A DNA stretch of 64,000 bases, from contig JAPWDM010000023.1 in the NCBI GenBank assembly GCA_035578155.1, positions 5,510,154 to 5,574,153 on the forward strand, written 5' to 3'. Position numbers and translations under genes: made by a program. This document shows, piece after piece, positions 36,523 to 49,350 of this stretch (the first letter of the stretch is position 1; each line of letters starts with the position of its first letter). The DNA is from Brachynemurus nebulosus (lineage: Eukaryota; Arthropoda; Insecta; Neuroptera; Myrmeleontidae). Below the pieces are notes generated by a model. That model was not told the DNA's origin, did no database searches, and worked only from the letters and a program-made list of their open reading frames with translations.

Positions 36523-38450
36523 AAAGGAGAAAAATCGTAGAAAATATATAGTATTCTACTCGTTTGCAATGGCTATTACTCACTCAGATGCATTACGACA
36601 CTCGCCTCGTAAACTCAGCTCATGTCGCAATTTCATCTTCGTGATTAATAGCTGTCATTACCAGCTCGTTGAATAATATACTGTTTTTCTATGTAAGTTA
36701 CTTTTCCCAAATTCCTTCAACACATATGATTTAATTCGAAAAATGAAATAAAGCAATATTAAAAACTTATTAACAGTTTCATCTTTTGGGTATCTAACAT
36801 CAAAGTTATGGCTTTTGTAGCTTTTAAAAAAATTTGGTGTATGTGATGACATCATCGAGTTCAGTTTTCAGAAGTTCAATTAATAGCTAGAAAAATAAAA
36901 TTAATGAGCTGCGTCGGTGAGTTCTGGCTACTATGAATGAAAAATTTCTAACTTGAAATTTTTTCTAATTATTATGTAATAAAAACAAAAATTCAAAAAA
37001 GTAAAGGAAAGAAAACGAAAATTCAGAAACAGAAATTTTGACAATCAACCAATTTTCATGTTGGGATAATAATTAATAAACTTTTTTTGGGGCCAACCGC
37101 CTTAATATTTTTTTTTTTTTTTGTTGTAAAAATAAGAAAATGTGCCTTACAAGTTCATTTATAATCAATGGAAAATACGACTATACTTTTTTTTTTTTTA
37201 ATTTCTAATCCTACATAATATTAGGTTCTGTAAGTAAATACCAGCTTAATATATTATTATTATAGTATATACCAAAAATTGCAAAAAGGGAAATAAACTA
37301 AGAAAATTAGTAAATAAAAATATTATAAATATTATTCTAATTATATCTGCCATAAATCAATAACACAATAGTTAAACATTTCCATTAAAAAAATTAATTA
37401 TATATTTTAAACTCTCATTACTAATAAAATATAACGAGTCGTTCATATACTGTAGATGTTCGCAAACTCGGTGAACTCATCCAAGGGCATCCGACATATC
37501 GGCTGGGTAGTTAACCTTTCTACTATTCATATGTCTGGCTGAATAGATAGAATTAATTTTTGGAGGGGTCCGAAAGTGTGTTGCGGAACACATTTTAGGG
37601 CCCAATAACCTTAAATAAAGAGTACCAATTTTCTTGGCACTAATCATTCCCTAGAGATTTTCTTTTTTTGATGAAAATTTAAATTTTTCTACTCCCCGAA
37701 TTTGGAAAATTTTTGATCTTTGCACATTAGAGAAAATTTATCGAATTTCGGCAAAATGGGGCGTTTATCAATAGAAAGATGGGGTAGCCTAATGGAGACC
37801 AAATTTTAAAATTCGATATTTTTTCCTGAATTATACGGAGTCTTGAAAAATCAAATTTTTTTTTATAAAAATAAGGTAAATATTGTTCAGATAATTATCT
37901 TATTATTTATTCTGAATATTTTCGAATGCATTTTATATATGTATCTCCCCAGAATTATCTTAAAAAATCTAATAGTCTCAGTCCGAAAAGTTAAGAATTA
38001 CCTAAATCCTGATTGGAAACTAATGAATGCTTTGGAGTATATTATTTTTTTAGTAAATAATAACAAAATTTAAATCAATCGTGATGTGTATCAAATTATA
38101 ACTTATAAAACAAAAAATTTTAAAAATAAATTTTTTGACAGACAGCTGATGTGAGAATCCCCAAAAGACACCGAAAACGCCGAAAACTAACATTTAATAA
38201 AATAAAAATTATAAAAATCTTTTTAGAAACATTTAAATGATAAAATACATCAATTTAATTAAAATCACTTCTGACGTATAGTACTTTACTAATTTAATTT
38301 TGAAAAAATAGCAAAAGTATCAACATTTGTCATCTAACTTTCATTTTTAAATTTGGGAATTTGTCTAAATTATAAAATTAGTTTTCTTAAATTTAATGGA
38401 TTTGGGGATTACATTATGGTATTTTTGTAAAGCACTGATGCGACCCCCTT
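36523..38450. other. 1.9 kb AT-rich sequence, no gene found
   Basis: No coding or RNA feature recognised. CATCCAAGGGCATCCGACAT near 37480 is a possible scrap of the Helentron-like family. Confidence 0.35.
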
Positions 38451-38868
38451 ACAAGGAAAGGGCAAGAAGTCGAAAATTCAAAAAAATCTGAAACTTTGTC
38501 AGTATGTAGAGAGTAGCTACCTAATAACATAAAAAAATATCAGTTGCTGCTAAAAAACGTTTTTAAGGGGTGAAACATCCCCTCAAAGTTGGAACTCAAA
38601 AATTTAAAAATCGACGAAATTTTGTTTATACGTACCTTAAAAAGTTCTAGTAACAAATATAACATTATTTTTTGAATTTGCACATTTTTAAGGGTTGAAA
38701 CCACCCCTCAATTGTGTACTTAAAAATTTAAAAACTGATGATATTTTGTTTATATATACTATACAGAGCTCTAATAATAAATATAACATTATTTTTGCAT
38801 CTACAAATTTTTATGGGTTGAAAGCACCCCTTCATATGTGTACTTAAAAATTTATAAATTGATATTTT

Positions 38869-38939
<71 letters not shown>

Positions 38940-40301
38940 TATATAGAATTCTAGTAATAAATATAACATTATTTTTTGCATCTATAAATTTTTAAGGGTT
39001 GAAATTACCCCTTCATAATATATGTGAATTTAAAAATTTAAAAATTGATGATATTTTGTTTATATGTACTAACTGTACTAACTATGTAGTAATAAATATA
39101 ACATTATTTGTTACATTTACAAATTTTTAAGGGCTGAGCCACCCCTTCAAGTCTGTACTTAAAAATTTAAAAATTGGCGATATTGTGTTAACATATATTA
39201 CAAAGAGACCTAACGATAAATATATTATAAAAATATATTCTTTCACACAGTTCTAAGGGGTGAAACATCCCCTCCAAGTCGTAAACTAAAAATTTCAAAA
39301 CTGACAAAATTTTGTTTACATATACAACAAACAATCTTACAACAAATATAATAATAATTTTTACATTTATACCTACTTAAGGGTAAAATACTCCCGCAAA
39401 AAAGAATCTCAAAATTTAAAAATGGACAAGATTATGCTGATATGTACTTTGAAGGATTTTATTTATAAATAGAGTATTTTTTTTTACATTCCATGTTTTA
39501 AAGGGTTTAAACACCCTCTTTAAAACAAGATATCAAAAATTTAAACTTTCCAATTTTTCGCGTGTACGTGTATTTCTAGTAGGTACTAAATATATAATGG
39601 GTATAAAAAATAATATTATATTTATTACTAAAATTCTTTATATAAATTTTAAATTTTCTAAGCACAAACTTGAAGGGGTGGTTTTACCCCTTAACAATGT
39701 GTGGAGGCAAAAAATGCTATATTTATTATTAGAACTTCGTATAATGTGTAAAAAACAAAATATCGACAATTTTTAATTTTTTAGGTACGCACTTGAAGGG
39801 GTGTTTTCAACCCTTGAATATTTTTGGATGCAAAAAATAATGTTATAATTTATTACTAGAACTCTGTATAATATATATAAAACAAAATATCATCAATTTT
39901 TAAATTTTAAGTGCACATATGAAGGGGTAGTTTCAACCCCTAAAAATTTGCAGATGCAAAAAATAATGTTATATTTATTATTAGAGGTCTGTATAGTATA
40001 TATAAACAAAATATCAACAATTTTTAAATTTTTAAGTACACAGTTGAGGGGTGGTTTCAACCCTTAAAAATGTGTAAATGCAAAAAATAATGTTATATTT
40101 GTTACTAGAACATTTTAAGGTACATATAAACAAAATTTCATCGATTTTTAAATTTTTGAGTTCCAACTTTGAGGGGATGTTTCATCCCTTAAAAACGTTT
40201 TTTAGCAGCAACTGATATTTTTTGTTATTAGGTAGCCACTCTCTACATACTGACAAAGTTTCAGATTTTTTTGAATTTTCGACTTCTTGCCCTTTCCTTG
40301 T
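38451..40301. mobile_element. Foldback element with arms of ~125-bp tandem repeats
   Basis: The ends are ACAAGGAAAGGGCAAGAAG and its inverse. The left arm holds about eight tandem units of 121-132 bp, with recurrent AAGGGKTGAAAYYACCCCT and AACATTATTTTTTGCAT motifs. The right arm holds about five such units in inverse orientation. The arms meet near 39600 with no coding spacer. A (TA)n tract (38871-38938) has expanded in one left unit. The architecture is that of Drosophila FB elements without an internal gene. Confidence 0.75.
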
Positions 40302-40339
40302 TAGTATGGAAAAATATTTCACGACCCCTACCCTACGCT

Positions 40340-40620
40340 ATTAGGGGAGAGTCGGTTATATCGTACCACTTTTTACTTTAACTTAAATATTCGGTTTATG
40401 ATGGGAGTTACAATAATGAATGAATATGTAAAATAAAGTTTAATATTTTGACTACCACATACAGGAAAACCAACTCTTTACCTTTATTTTAACATCCCTA
40501 AAAATTACTTTTTGCAAAGGACTGTGATTGGTACGATTTAGCCGACGAGTTGTTGTAATTGTACCACTAGTATTTAAATTGTACCACAGGCGTTTAAATC
40601 GTACCACTGAATAAAAGAAT
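40340..40620 (+). repeat. Cluster of GTACCAC motifs
   Basis: GTACCAC occurs near 40360, 40562, 40581 and 40602, with a GGTACGA variant near 40531. AGAGTCGGTTATATCG begins the segment. It could be subterminal repeats of an unrecognised transposon. Confidence 0.35.
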
Positions 40621-41255
40621 CAAATAAATTCTTAAAGAAATCATTTATTTTTGGCACTTACGTGAAAAAGGAACTATGTTATCATAAATCTATATAGGGT
40701 AAGAGACCCGATGACCGATCACTATTTTTAGCTGTATCATTAAATTAGCTTAAAAAAATTAAAAAATAAACAAAACACCCATTTTTTTTTTCTTAATAAG
40801 TATGAAACCAAGTTTTTTTAATCCAATAGATATGTTTTTAAGAAAATATAACCCAAAAATTTTGATTTATTAATGATTTTGTTTTATAATTTGTTGACGT
40901 CTATTAAAAAGCATACAGAAAATATTAACCTCCTTTGAAAGATCAATACACTTACCCCTATCAAGAATCACCGATTAGTCCGATTACTAATGTACATCAG
41001 TACAGTAGTAAATCTTATACTATCGAATATTTGAACCATTCTCTTTCAGTCACTTTGACACTCTATCCACTACAAGAGGTCAGTCTGTGTCATAGAGTAT
41101 CACAGAATGACACCTTGTGAAACATAGCAGCAATGACAGAAGGGTTTAAATATTCGATAAAATAAACCACTAAAATACTGTATTTTCTTTCGCCATCTAT
41201 AATTTTGCTTTAAAAAACATTGTGTACATTGTGACATGATTCTAACTTATCTATA
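40621..41255. other. AT-rich sequence before the gap
   Basis: No gene recognised; GGGTAAGAGACCCGATGACC near 40698 loosely resembles the start of the preceding segment. Confidence 0.35.
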
Positions 41256-41755
41256 NNNNNNNNNNNNNNNNNNNNNNNNNNNNNNNNNNNNNNNNNNNNN
41301 NNNNNNNNNNNNNNNNNNNNNNNNNNNNNNNNNNNNNNNNNNNNNNNNNNNNNNNNNNNNNNNNNNNNNNNNNNNNNNNNNNNNNNNNNNNNNNNNNNNN
41401 NNNNNNNNNNNNNNNNNNNNNNNNNNNNNNNNNNNNNNNNNNNNNNNNNNNNNNNNNNNNNNNNNNNNNNNNNNNNNNNNNNNNNNNNNNNNNNNNNNNN
41501 NNNNNNNNNNNNNNNNNNNNNNNNNNNNNNNNNNNNNNNNNNNNNNNNNNNNNNNNNNNNNNNNNNNNNNNNNNNNNNNNNNNNNNNNNNNNNNNNNNNN
41601 NNNNNNNNNNNNNNNNNNNNNNNNNNNNNNNNNNNNNNNNNNNNNNNNNNNNNNNNNNNNNNNNNNNNNNNNNNNNNNNNNNNNNNNNNNNNNNNNNNNN
41701 NNNNNNNNNNNNNNNNNNNNNNNNNNNNNNNNNNNNNNNNNNNNNNNNNNNNNNN
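41256..41755. other. Assembly gap (500 N)
   Basis: Exactly 500 unknown bases, which is usually a placeholder of unknown true length. Frames spanning it are artefacts. Confidence 1.
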
Positions 41756-42194
41756 AGAATGTAAAATTCGTAATAGAAAATAGTATGTGCAACTCGTGCG
41801 GGATTTTCGATTGCCCACTCAAGCGAATGAGAGCACTCACTACGTTCGTGCGCTCAACTTTGCTTTCGTAGGAAATCGACAATTTCCCACACTTATTGCA
41901 CAATATACCATTACTGGAACATGCAGATGGTAAATGTGTTGTTCTTGTAAATGTACTCTTCGGAAACAATAAAATATATTTTCTTATATTTATAGTTTCC
42001 ATAATTTTCTTATTGCTTTACCATAGACCCCCACAGAAGTAATCAAAACCTCTACATGTCAAGTACTCAGGGACTTCCACACGAGAAGTGACTAAGGGCC
42101 CTCAAAGGTAATTCTGACTCTGATTAAATTATGTTACGGTAAAGATTTCTAAGAAATTTTCAAGAACTCTAGTAAATTATTAATTATCAAATCA
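41756..42194. other. Unannotated sequence after the gap
   Basis: No gene recognised. Confidence 0.4.
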
Positions 42195-42440
42195 CACAGT
42201 AAAAAAAATTTGTGTTCTGCGTAAAAAAATCCAGTGGTTAAAATTTTCGTGTTAAGTAACACAACCCTGCGTTAATGTAACGTTTCGCGTTTGTGTTAAA
42301 TGAAAATATTAACTCAAATTTCGATTTAACAGAATAAAAATGTTAACCTGTTTTGAACAGCAATAAGGAAGTAACACAATATTTGTGTAGCGCAAAAGAA
42401 TGCTATAAGTACCTAATTTACATTAGAATATATATATCTA

Positions 42441-43666
42441 CCAAAATATATATAATCAAAAAGATGAGAGTAGTTCTTATTATTAAACGAAACCGAAAAA
42501 TTATAAGTTTTTTCAGTTATTGACGAATATAGATTTATTAAACGTTCAAAAATGAAACAATTTTCTTAGATTTTAAAGTTATTTGTTACAGATTCAGTTA
42601 CAAAGAATCATGTAAGCTTACTTGAGATTGTATTATATAATATACAATCTCGTAAGCTTACATGATTTTTTTTAACTGAATCTGTAACAAAATAACCTTA
42701 AAATGTAAGAAAATTGTTTCATTTTTAGGGCCGGTATTATAAACGATAGAATAAATTTATCTCTGGGATAAATCAGTTTATTCTATAGATTTGAGTATTA
42801 TAAACGAAAGATAAATTTATCTGTTAGTTAAATCTGTCGTATAAATTATCCTTAGAAAATCAAGCGGATAAATTTTATCTGAGAGATTAATTTCCAATAT
42901 GTCTGCCCTATTCGCTTTGTTACTAGGCAACATTCTAGCGAAATAAATATAATTTATAAGTATTATATGTATTTTTTGTTTTCATTAATATTTTAATATT
43001 TTACAATACCTATGTAATAAATCTTGCTTTTAAAATTTTCTAGTTTTTTCCATACTCAAATTTAACCTGCAATTTTAAATTAGAATCCAACTATAAAATT
43101 GATGTTTGACACATTTTTGACATGTATATACAGAATCTACTCTAGCTACAGAGTAACGTTGGGCATAATTAATTTAAAAATAATCGATCATTCAATTTTT
43201 AAAATATCTCGAAATAGTATAATATAATCATTCGATTTATTTTACAAACTATCTGAAGCTACAGTATGAATGATTTTAATAATCAAATTAATGGAAAATA
43301 ATGATTTTAATAATCAAATAGTCATTTGATTATTGAAATCATCGAAGTAATAATAATCGATTATAGAAATCATTTGATTATTTCCCATCACTACTATAAT
43401 GTTGCTAAGGTTATCTGGTCAACTAAAATATTTATCAATGGATAACTATTTTAGTTGGTAGAATATTTTATAATACCCAGTTAACTTTTATTCATCAAAT
43501 AAATTTAACCTAGGGATAGTTATCTACCGATTTATTTTAGTTTTATAATACCGGCCCTTAAACGTTTAATAAAACTATATTCGTCAATAACTGAAAAAAC
43601 TAATAATTTTTCGGTTTTGTTTAATAATAAGAACTACTCTCATCTTTTTTATTATATACATTTTGG
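42441..43666. mobile_element. Palindromic TA-target element containing a Harbinger-type MITE
   Basis: The ends are CCAAAATATATATAATC and its inverse GATTATATACATTTTGG-like right end, flanked by TA (42439-42440 and 43667-43668). Taking out 42728-43560 leaves a 393-bp near-perfect hairpin centred at about 42641 (inner arms GTAAGCTTAC / GAGATTGTAT). Confidence 0.75.
42728..43557. mobile_element. Harbinger-type MITE, 830 bp, TTA duplication
   Basis: The ends are GGGCCGGTATTATAAA and TTTATAATACCGGCCC, flanked by TTA at 42725-42727 and 43558-43560. A 3-bp TTA/TAA duplication and GGG-start ends fit PIF/Harbinger. The interior is rich in GATAAATTTATC motifs and AT-rich palindromes; no transposase. 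Confidence 0.8.
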
Positions 43667-43763
43667 TACATAAACATATATAGAAACAAGCATTTTTACA
43701 AAGGACTGACATACTTTGCATTCTTTGAGTCTCATTTATAATAATATATTAACAAAATCGTTA

Positions 43764-43772
43764 TAATTTTTG
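43764..43772 (+). repeat. Left 9-bp target duplication (TAATTTTTG)
   Basis: Identical to 52612-52620. Nine base pairs is the size made by FB/NOF and most Mutator-like elements. Confidence 0.9.
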
Positions 43773-45017
43773 GGCTCCGTGATGCTGGCACACCATCTAA
43801 AAAGATGAACATTGAAAAAATTTTGTCTAATAGGTCACAAATTGGTCATAATTGGTCACTTGGTCCCACTAATTGGTCAGCAATAGAAAATTTTTAAAAA
43901 TTTTTTAAAAAAATTGTAAAAATTTCAAGGTCACTTAAAAATTTTGGCACACCATCTAAAGAAAAAAACCAAAAAAATAAGAGCAATCGATAGGATTCTA
44001 AACCTTGATAATTGGTCAGTTAAAATAAAAAATTGGTCAGATCCCCAGAATTTTAAAAAAATTAAAAAAAGCTTTTTCATAACGTGGCGCATGCGCGAAA
44101 TCTCTACTGGTAAATCTAGCTGACACTAAATCTACTCCATATGTTGAATTTTTCAGTAAGGTAAAGCCACCAGTTTCAACGAGCCTATATTAGCATTATT
44201 TTTATATATTAAGGTATTAGTTAGGAAAAAAAAATTGATTTTAAAATCAAAACTGAAATTAAAGTATCATTTTCTCTATGTAAATTATGTATTTAGTTTT
44301 TTTCATTAAAATTATCAATAAAATTGAAAATATTCGACAAACATTGATTATTTTTATAATTTCTATTTCAACTTTATCTTCTGGTTTATTGCTTTTTTGG
44401 TAATTATTCATATAATAAAGAAGTAAAAAACAAAACGGTAATCAACAAAAAGCTCCGCGATCTTAGCACCCCAAATGTGAAAATTCAAATAACCAATTAG
44501 ATAATTTAAATAATCAGAAATTAGTCATAAAAGGTCAACTGGTTTGATTAATTGGTCACCGATAGAAAATATTTTATTAAGATTTAAAGTTCCTTCAAGG
44601 TCATTCAAAAAATTTTAGCACCTCATATGTGAAATTTCAAATGACCAATTAGATCATTTAAGAGGTTGGAAATTGGTCAGAAAAGGTCAACTAGTTTGAC
44701 TAATTGGTCAGCGATAGTAAATTTTTTACAAAGGTTTAAATTTCTTTCAAGGTCGTTCAAAAAATTTTAGCACCTCATATGTGAAAATCCAAATGACCAA
44801 TTAGATCATTTAAGAAGTCAGAAATTGGTCATAAAAGGTCAACTGGTTTGATTAATTGGTCAGCGATGGAAAAATTTTTACTAAGGTTTAAATTTCTTTC
44901 AAGGTCATTCAAAAAATTTTAGCACCTCATATGTGAAATTTCAAATGACCAATTAGATCATTTAAAAGGTCAAAAATTGTTCATAAAAGGTCAACTGATG
45001 TAATTATTTGGTCAGCG
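43773..45017 (+). repeat. Left inverted arm of the FB/MULE element
   Basis: The outer ~680 bp is unique to the arm. From 44453 (GCTCCGCGATCTTAGCACCC, a variant of the terminus itself) about four 152-bp units follow, each with TTTAGCACCTCATATGTG and several AATTGGTCA/TGACCAATT motifs. The last unit is partial and fades near 45017. Confidence 0.85.
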
Positions 45018-48000
45018 ATAGAAATTTTTTAAAATTTTCAATAAAATTGAAAATATTCGACAAACTGATTATTTTTATAATTTTTATTTTATTATCTGGT
45101 TTTTTGAGAATTAATTTAATTTATAAGTTTATTTAATTATAAGTTGCTTATACACATTTTTAATTACTCTAAGATATTTAATTAAGGAATAGTGGAATTT
45201 TTATCCACACAAATTTGCCCTACTGTATTTCTTGGAAAATAAACGTTATTTCCTCTTGACCCATTGTTAATCCAGTAACTTTTTTAAAAAATCAGTGATA
45301 TTTAATTTTATACTTGAACAATCAAATTTCTATCAGTGTACAAAATATTTTATTTCGTAAGTTTTATGCATTGTGTCTTCATTGGTGTTAACTTGCTTTG
45401 ATTTTTACAATTATAAGAATCATAATTACTATTTCTGATTACTGTTAGTGGTGGTTTTTCTACAGACTTTTCGTACACAGTAGGTAAAATTTTTTTTACA
45501 AATCATATTGTTATTTTAAACGTTCTTATCACAAAAATTAATTGACAAAAATTAATTTTCTTCTTATAAACTGAATTTTTTATTCAGCAGGTGTTGAAAA
45601 GATATTTTCTGGAAATAAACTTCGAAAATGAAAGAACTAAATTATTGTTCTAAAAAGCCCACACGAGTCCCCAGAGTGTCAACAATGGAGTGCGTAGAAG
45701 TAATGAAACAGTACCTGCATCGCTTACCTAATGATAGAAAAATGCTACCAGGACCAACACAAGCCATTTGGGAAGAAATCAGCCATCATTTCTCAGGGAG
45801 ATGGAAAGGACGAGATGTCTACCGAGAGTGTAAGGAAAACAGGCACAATTTGTGGACATTATTACACCCTGAAGAAATCGCTGAAGATAATCCGAACAGC
45901 ATTATTGATACAACAATAGAAAAAATTTCTTACACTTCAAGTGATGAAGACGAAGATGATTTTGAATGGGAAACTCCAAACTTGGACCAGTTCTTGATTA
46001 CCCTTTCGGAAGAGTTTTATAATAGATTACTGGAGTCTGATCTTGTGAAATATAAAAAACGTAACTGTTATGTGCTAAAAAGATGGACATGGACAGATGA
46101 AATTGCTGATGAATTTTACAAAACTAGCAATTCACGGTATGCATATGTTTTTAAGAATGCAAGAATCTATAAGGATTCTGGCAGTATACATCACATCACT
46201 ATCCACGGAAGATGTAAGAGTTGCAACAATCCATTTTATGGATTCACTGATCAAAAACCTAAAAGTTTTCCTGTAATATTTCGTATTCGAACAAAAGATA
46301 CGTGTTTCGATACAAAACATAAAGATGTCAGAAGACCTGTTCGACAGTGTAAAAGGTTAAAAATAGGAGAACAAGCTGCAGCAATTGGGGCTGGAAATTG
46401 GCTAAAAAAAGAAATAGCGGGTTTAGGAAACTGTCGAATACCACCAAGTATGCCAAAACAAGAAGTAGTTCGGCAATGCTCAAATGAATATGTTAATAAA
46501 AATCTTGGAGTAAACAAAGAAGACAGAATAGACATTTGTAAGACTATAGAGGATATGCGATACTGCCCACAATACTCTGATTTTATTCGAGAGTTCAAAA
46601 CAAACAAATTCTTCGTATGTTATAGTTCGAATTTGCAATTACACGCTTACAAAAGATATTGCAATTTGATGAAATTAAAACGAGAAAAATCACATATTGC
46701 AATTGACGGAACTGGCAGTATAGTGAGAAATGTTAAATATCGAAATGGGCAGATGAGTGGCCACATCTTTTTATATGTAATTGTTATCAATTTTAATAAG
46801 TATACGCTATCGGTGAATCAAATTTTGACTGATGACCAAAGTACACTTCAGTTAGAGTATTGGCTCAAGCAATGGGTAAGAATGGGAGCTCCTAAACCTG
46901 ATCAAGCAACCTGTGATTGCTCAAGAGCTTTAATTAATGCTTTGACATTAGCTTTTAATGAACAGAACATTAAAACCTATATAAATACTCTTTTTCTTAA
47001 AGCCATTGGTCATGAGTCAGCTAACATGAGGGCTGAAATAGCAACATACATATGACTAGATGTTGCTCATTTTATAAAAATGATTTGCCGATGGAAATGT
47101 ATTAAAAACGTCTCTAATACAGAAATTAAGAAATTCTATCTGTTCTGTATTTCCCTCCTGATTGATGCACCTAATTTAATAGTCTTTGAAAACGTTTTTT
47201 ACAATATGTGCGTTGTGACATTACATGAGTACAATTCTGAAAAATGGAAAAACAGTTATTGGTGCTCGAAAAGAATTAGAACAATTCATAAGTGATCGAT
47301 CATATAAATTCACTATAAAAGAAGATTCCGCTTCAACTGAAAACAGCGAGATATTACCGGGGGACAAAAAATCGGATCAAAAAGCTTCTAACATTAACAT
47401 CGAGGAATTAAAATACAAGCCAGATTATGAATTCAGTCCCATTATTGTATCGTGGATTAAGAAAATTAGAGAATCTGCGGAAGATATAGACACAGTCGGA
47501 CAAGAAGCAAATGGATTTTACAATAAAAAGTTAATTGAAGATTTTCTCAAATTAGTGGCTTATGAGTTTCCGTTATGGTCAGCTTCATGTTTACCAGGTC
47601 ACCAAAACCATGCTACTAGCTCTTATGCAGAAGCCTATTTTAATGATAAAAAACACAGAGTGTTAGCAAATTATAAAAATCGCCTGCGTGTCGATAAATT
47701 TCTAAAAATAGAATTCAACGAGTACCAAGGCGGTTCAGCAATATTAAATTCTCATTTAATAAATGAATATCAAAAAACTGAAGAAGAGAACTTGAATTCT
47801 AATAATTCAGCAGAAACTGAGTTAGAACACAAAGAAATAATGAATCCAGATGCTAACTCATATGATAATTGGCGGAATAAATTTGAAATTCCAGAAAATG
47901 ACTTTAGAAGATCCTTGGACAAAAGTGAAGAAGATTCTGAAATAGAAGAGTTATCTTCAATGAAGAGTATTTCGTCAACATCTACTGAACCTAAAAAGAA

Positions 48001-48059
48001 GAAAATAGGATTTTACTTCCAGGATCAACCAAATATTTCCTTTGTAAACAATAACTTAG

Positions 48060-49017
48060 ATTCCAAAATCACTGTAAGAAAAATGAATGTCCTTGAAAAC
48101 GGAAATACTCGTCGCGCTTGTCTGCATAATGGAATTTATTATTATGTTAAAAACACATGCTCATTTGATGCTATAATCCAAATATTAGCAACAAGTGCTG
48201 TAGAAGATTCTTCGTACAACAATTTTGTTGAAATTTCTTCTAACGATACAATGAAATTCATAATGTCTTTCATAAAAGCAAGAAAAATGGATGCAGTCTA
48301 TAAACATCGAGCAAAACTTCTCATAAATATATTTAAAGATAAAATTACTTCAAAAGACGAAAAATGTACCCTATTTCCACGTCTACTGGACATGGAGAGT
48401 ACGCCTGCATTTGTATGGTCAAAATGTTTTCGAGAAGCACCAAGTGCGTTTGATAATTTTAATTGTCAAAGATGTGGGAATTATATAGATGAGGTCAGCA
48501 CTGTTTGGATACAAGATCGGAAAGAAATATGCAAAAATGGTTACAAAACACTACTACAGTATTTACAAAATCAACAAATGAGTTATGAATCTTCATGTCA
48601 CCGATGTTATCAGCCGTGCCTGGTTAACAGAAACTACAATCACCACATATTCGTAGAATTAGAATTACGCTTAAATATAAATTCACCACCGCTACAATGC
48701 AAATTGTCTGATTTTGAAGTGCAATCGGAATTTTTTGCAAATAATAATAAATACAGGTAAGATAAAATTTTCTGATAATTACTTCAGGACGTCATATTAA
48801 TTTAATATGTGTAAACAAGATTGGAAGGGAAAGATTTTTCATTTTCAGGTTAAGGGGAATCATTGCATATACACCAGGACATTTTATAGCTTATTGTCGA
48901 AGAGCCGGTAATCGGTGGGAATTACATAATGACCAGTTTAAATCGCCTTCTAGTGCAGGAAATCCTGTAATTACGCCAACAGCCGCAATTTTTATTAAAA
49001 ATGGTGCTATACCAGAT
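48060..49017 (+). other. USP-like (C19/USPL1-type) protease domain
   Basis: The Cys box GIYYYVKNTCSFDAIIQIL has its nucleophile at 48158-48160. Paired cysteines CQRCG (48463-48477) and SCHRCYQPC (from 48592) suggest a zinc-binding insertion as in many USPs. After the intron the His box PGHFIAYCRR has its His at 48880-48882, and ELHND has its Asp at 48931-48933. Boxes are in USP order and spacing. The NTCSFD form, instead of NTCYxN, is closer to divergent USPL1-like enzymes that act on ubiquitin-like modifiers. The whole domain is open apart from the intron, unlike the transposase part. It would remove ubiquitin or a related modifier; substrate unknown. Confidence 0.7.
48757..48848 (+). other. 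92-bp spliceosomal intron in the USP domain
   Basis: Donor AG/GTAAGA at 48756/48757 and acceptor TTTTCAG/G at 48848. Joining keeps the frame (phase 2) and adds the His box; without splicing the frame stops at 48758. Size and signals are typical of insect introns. Confidence 0.75.
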
Positions 49018-49049
49018 TAAAAATGATTTTGGCTAGTCATATATAGTCA

Positions 49050-49162
49050 TATCTAATCGGTTCATGCATAATTAGGTAAGAAATAGTCCTAATGATGCCC
49101 GATATAAGTAAGGATATAATTATGCATGAACCGATTAGATATGATGATTATGCATGAACCGA
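49050..49162. repeat. Inverted TAATCGGTTCATGCATAAT repeat with a third half-copy
   Basis: ATCTAATCGGTTCATGCATA at 49051 recurs inverted at about 49118-49142 and again partially at 49146-49162. It looks like a small foldback with a duplicated end. Confidence 0.7.
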
Positions 49163-49350
49163 TTGTAAATCTATAGAGAAGTAATGCTACTAATTGAAGG
49201 TATATTAACTATAAATTTAATCAATTCATACGGAAAAGACAACCGAGCAAAGTAAATAGGCACTCCTTCGGTTGTCTTTTCCGTCTGAATTGATTAAATT
49301 TATAGTTAATATACCGTCAATTAATAGCATAGCACTCTAGATTTACAATC
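49161..49350. mobile_element. 190-bp hairpin MITE
   Basis: The ends are GATTGTAAATCTA and TAGATTTACAATC. Near-perfect arms of about 85 bp meet in a loop of about 20 nt around GCAAAGTAAATAGGCACTCC. It lies 140 bp after the transposon gene's stop. Confidence 0.75.

Larger units (their letters stand above)
45628..49020 (+). pseudogene. MULE transposase fused to a USP-like deubiquitinase domain (one stop, one frameshift)
   Basis: ATG 45628 opens 475 codons. The N-terminal region includes a WKGRDVYRECKENRHNLW segment and an acidic stretch. A zinc-finger-like GRCKSCNNPF lies near codons 195-205. Then come the MULE catalytic aspartates IAIDGTG (codon 360, 46705) and CDCSRAL (codon 430, 46915). An in-frame TGA at 47053 interrupts the block leading to LDVAHFIKM. 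Near 47230-47260 the frame shifts by one and continues to 48756, with the third acidic residue in SYAEAYFND (Glu at 47630). An acidic linker, a KKKK motif (about 47992) and the USP domain follow. The final 57 codons lie after an intron. The stop falls on a TGA that could derive from CGA by CpG decay. The total, about 1,100 residues, is long for a transposase. The combination with a USP domain is seen here; function in transposition is inferred. Confidence 0.8.

Noticed and set aside
41210..42002. Long open frames over the gap
   Set aside because: They consist almost entirely of unknown bases.
45731..46607. Other-frame ORFs over the transposase (45731-45919 +, 46132-46320 -, 46251-46607 -)
   Set aside because: They are shadows of the transposase frame, which has the family motifs.
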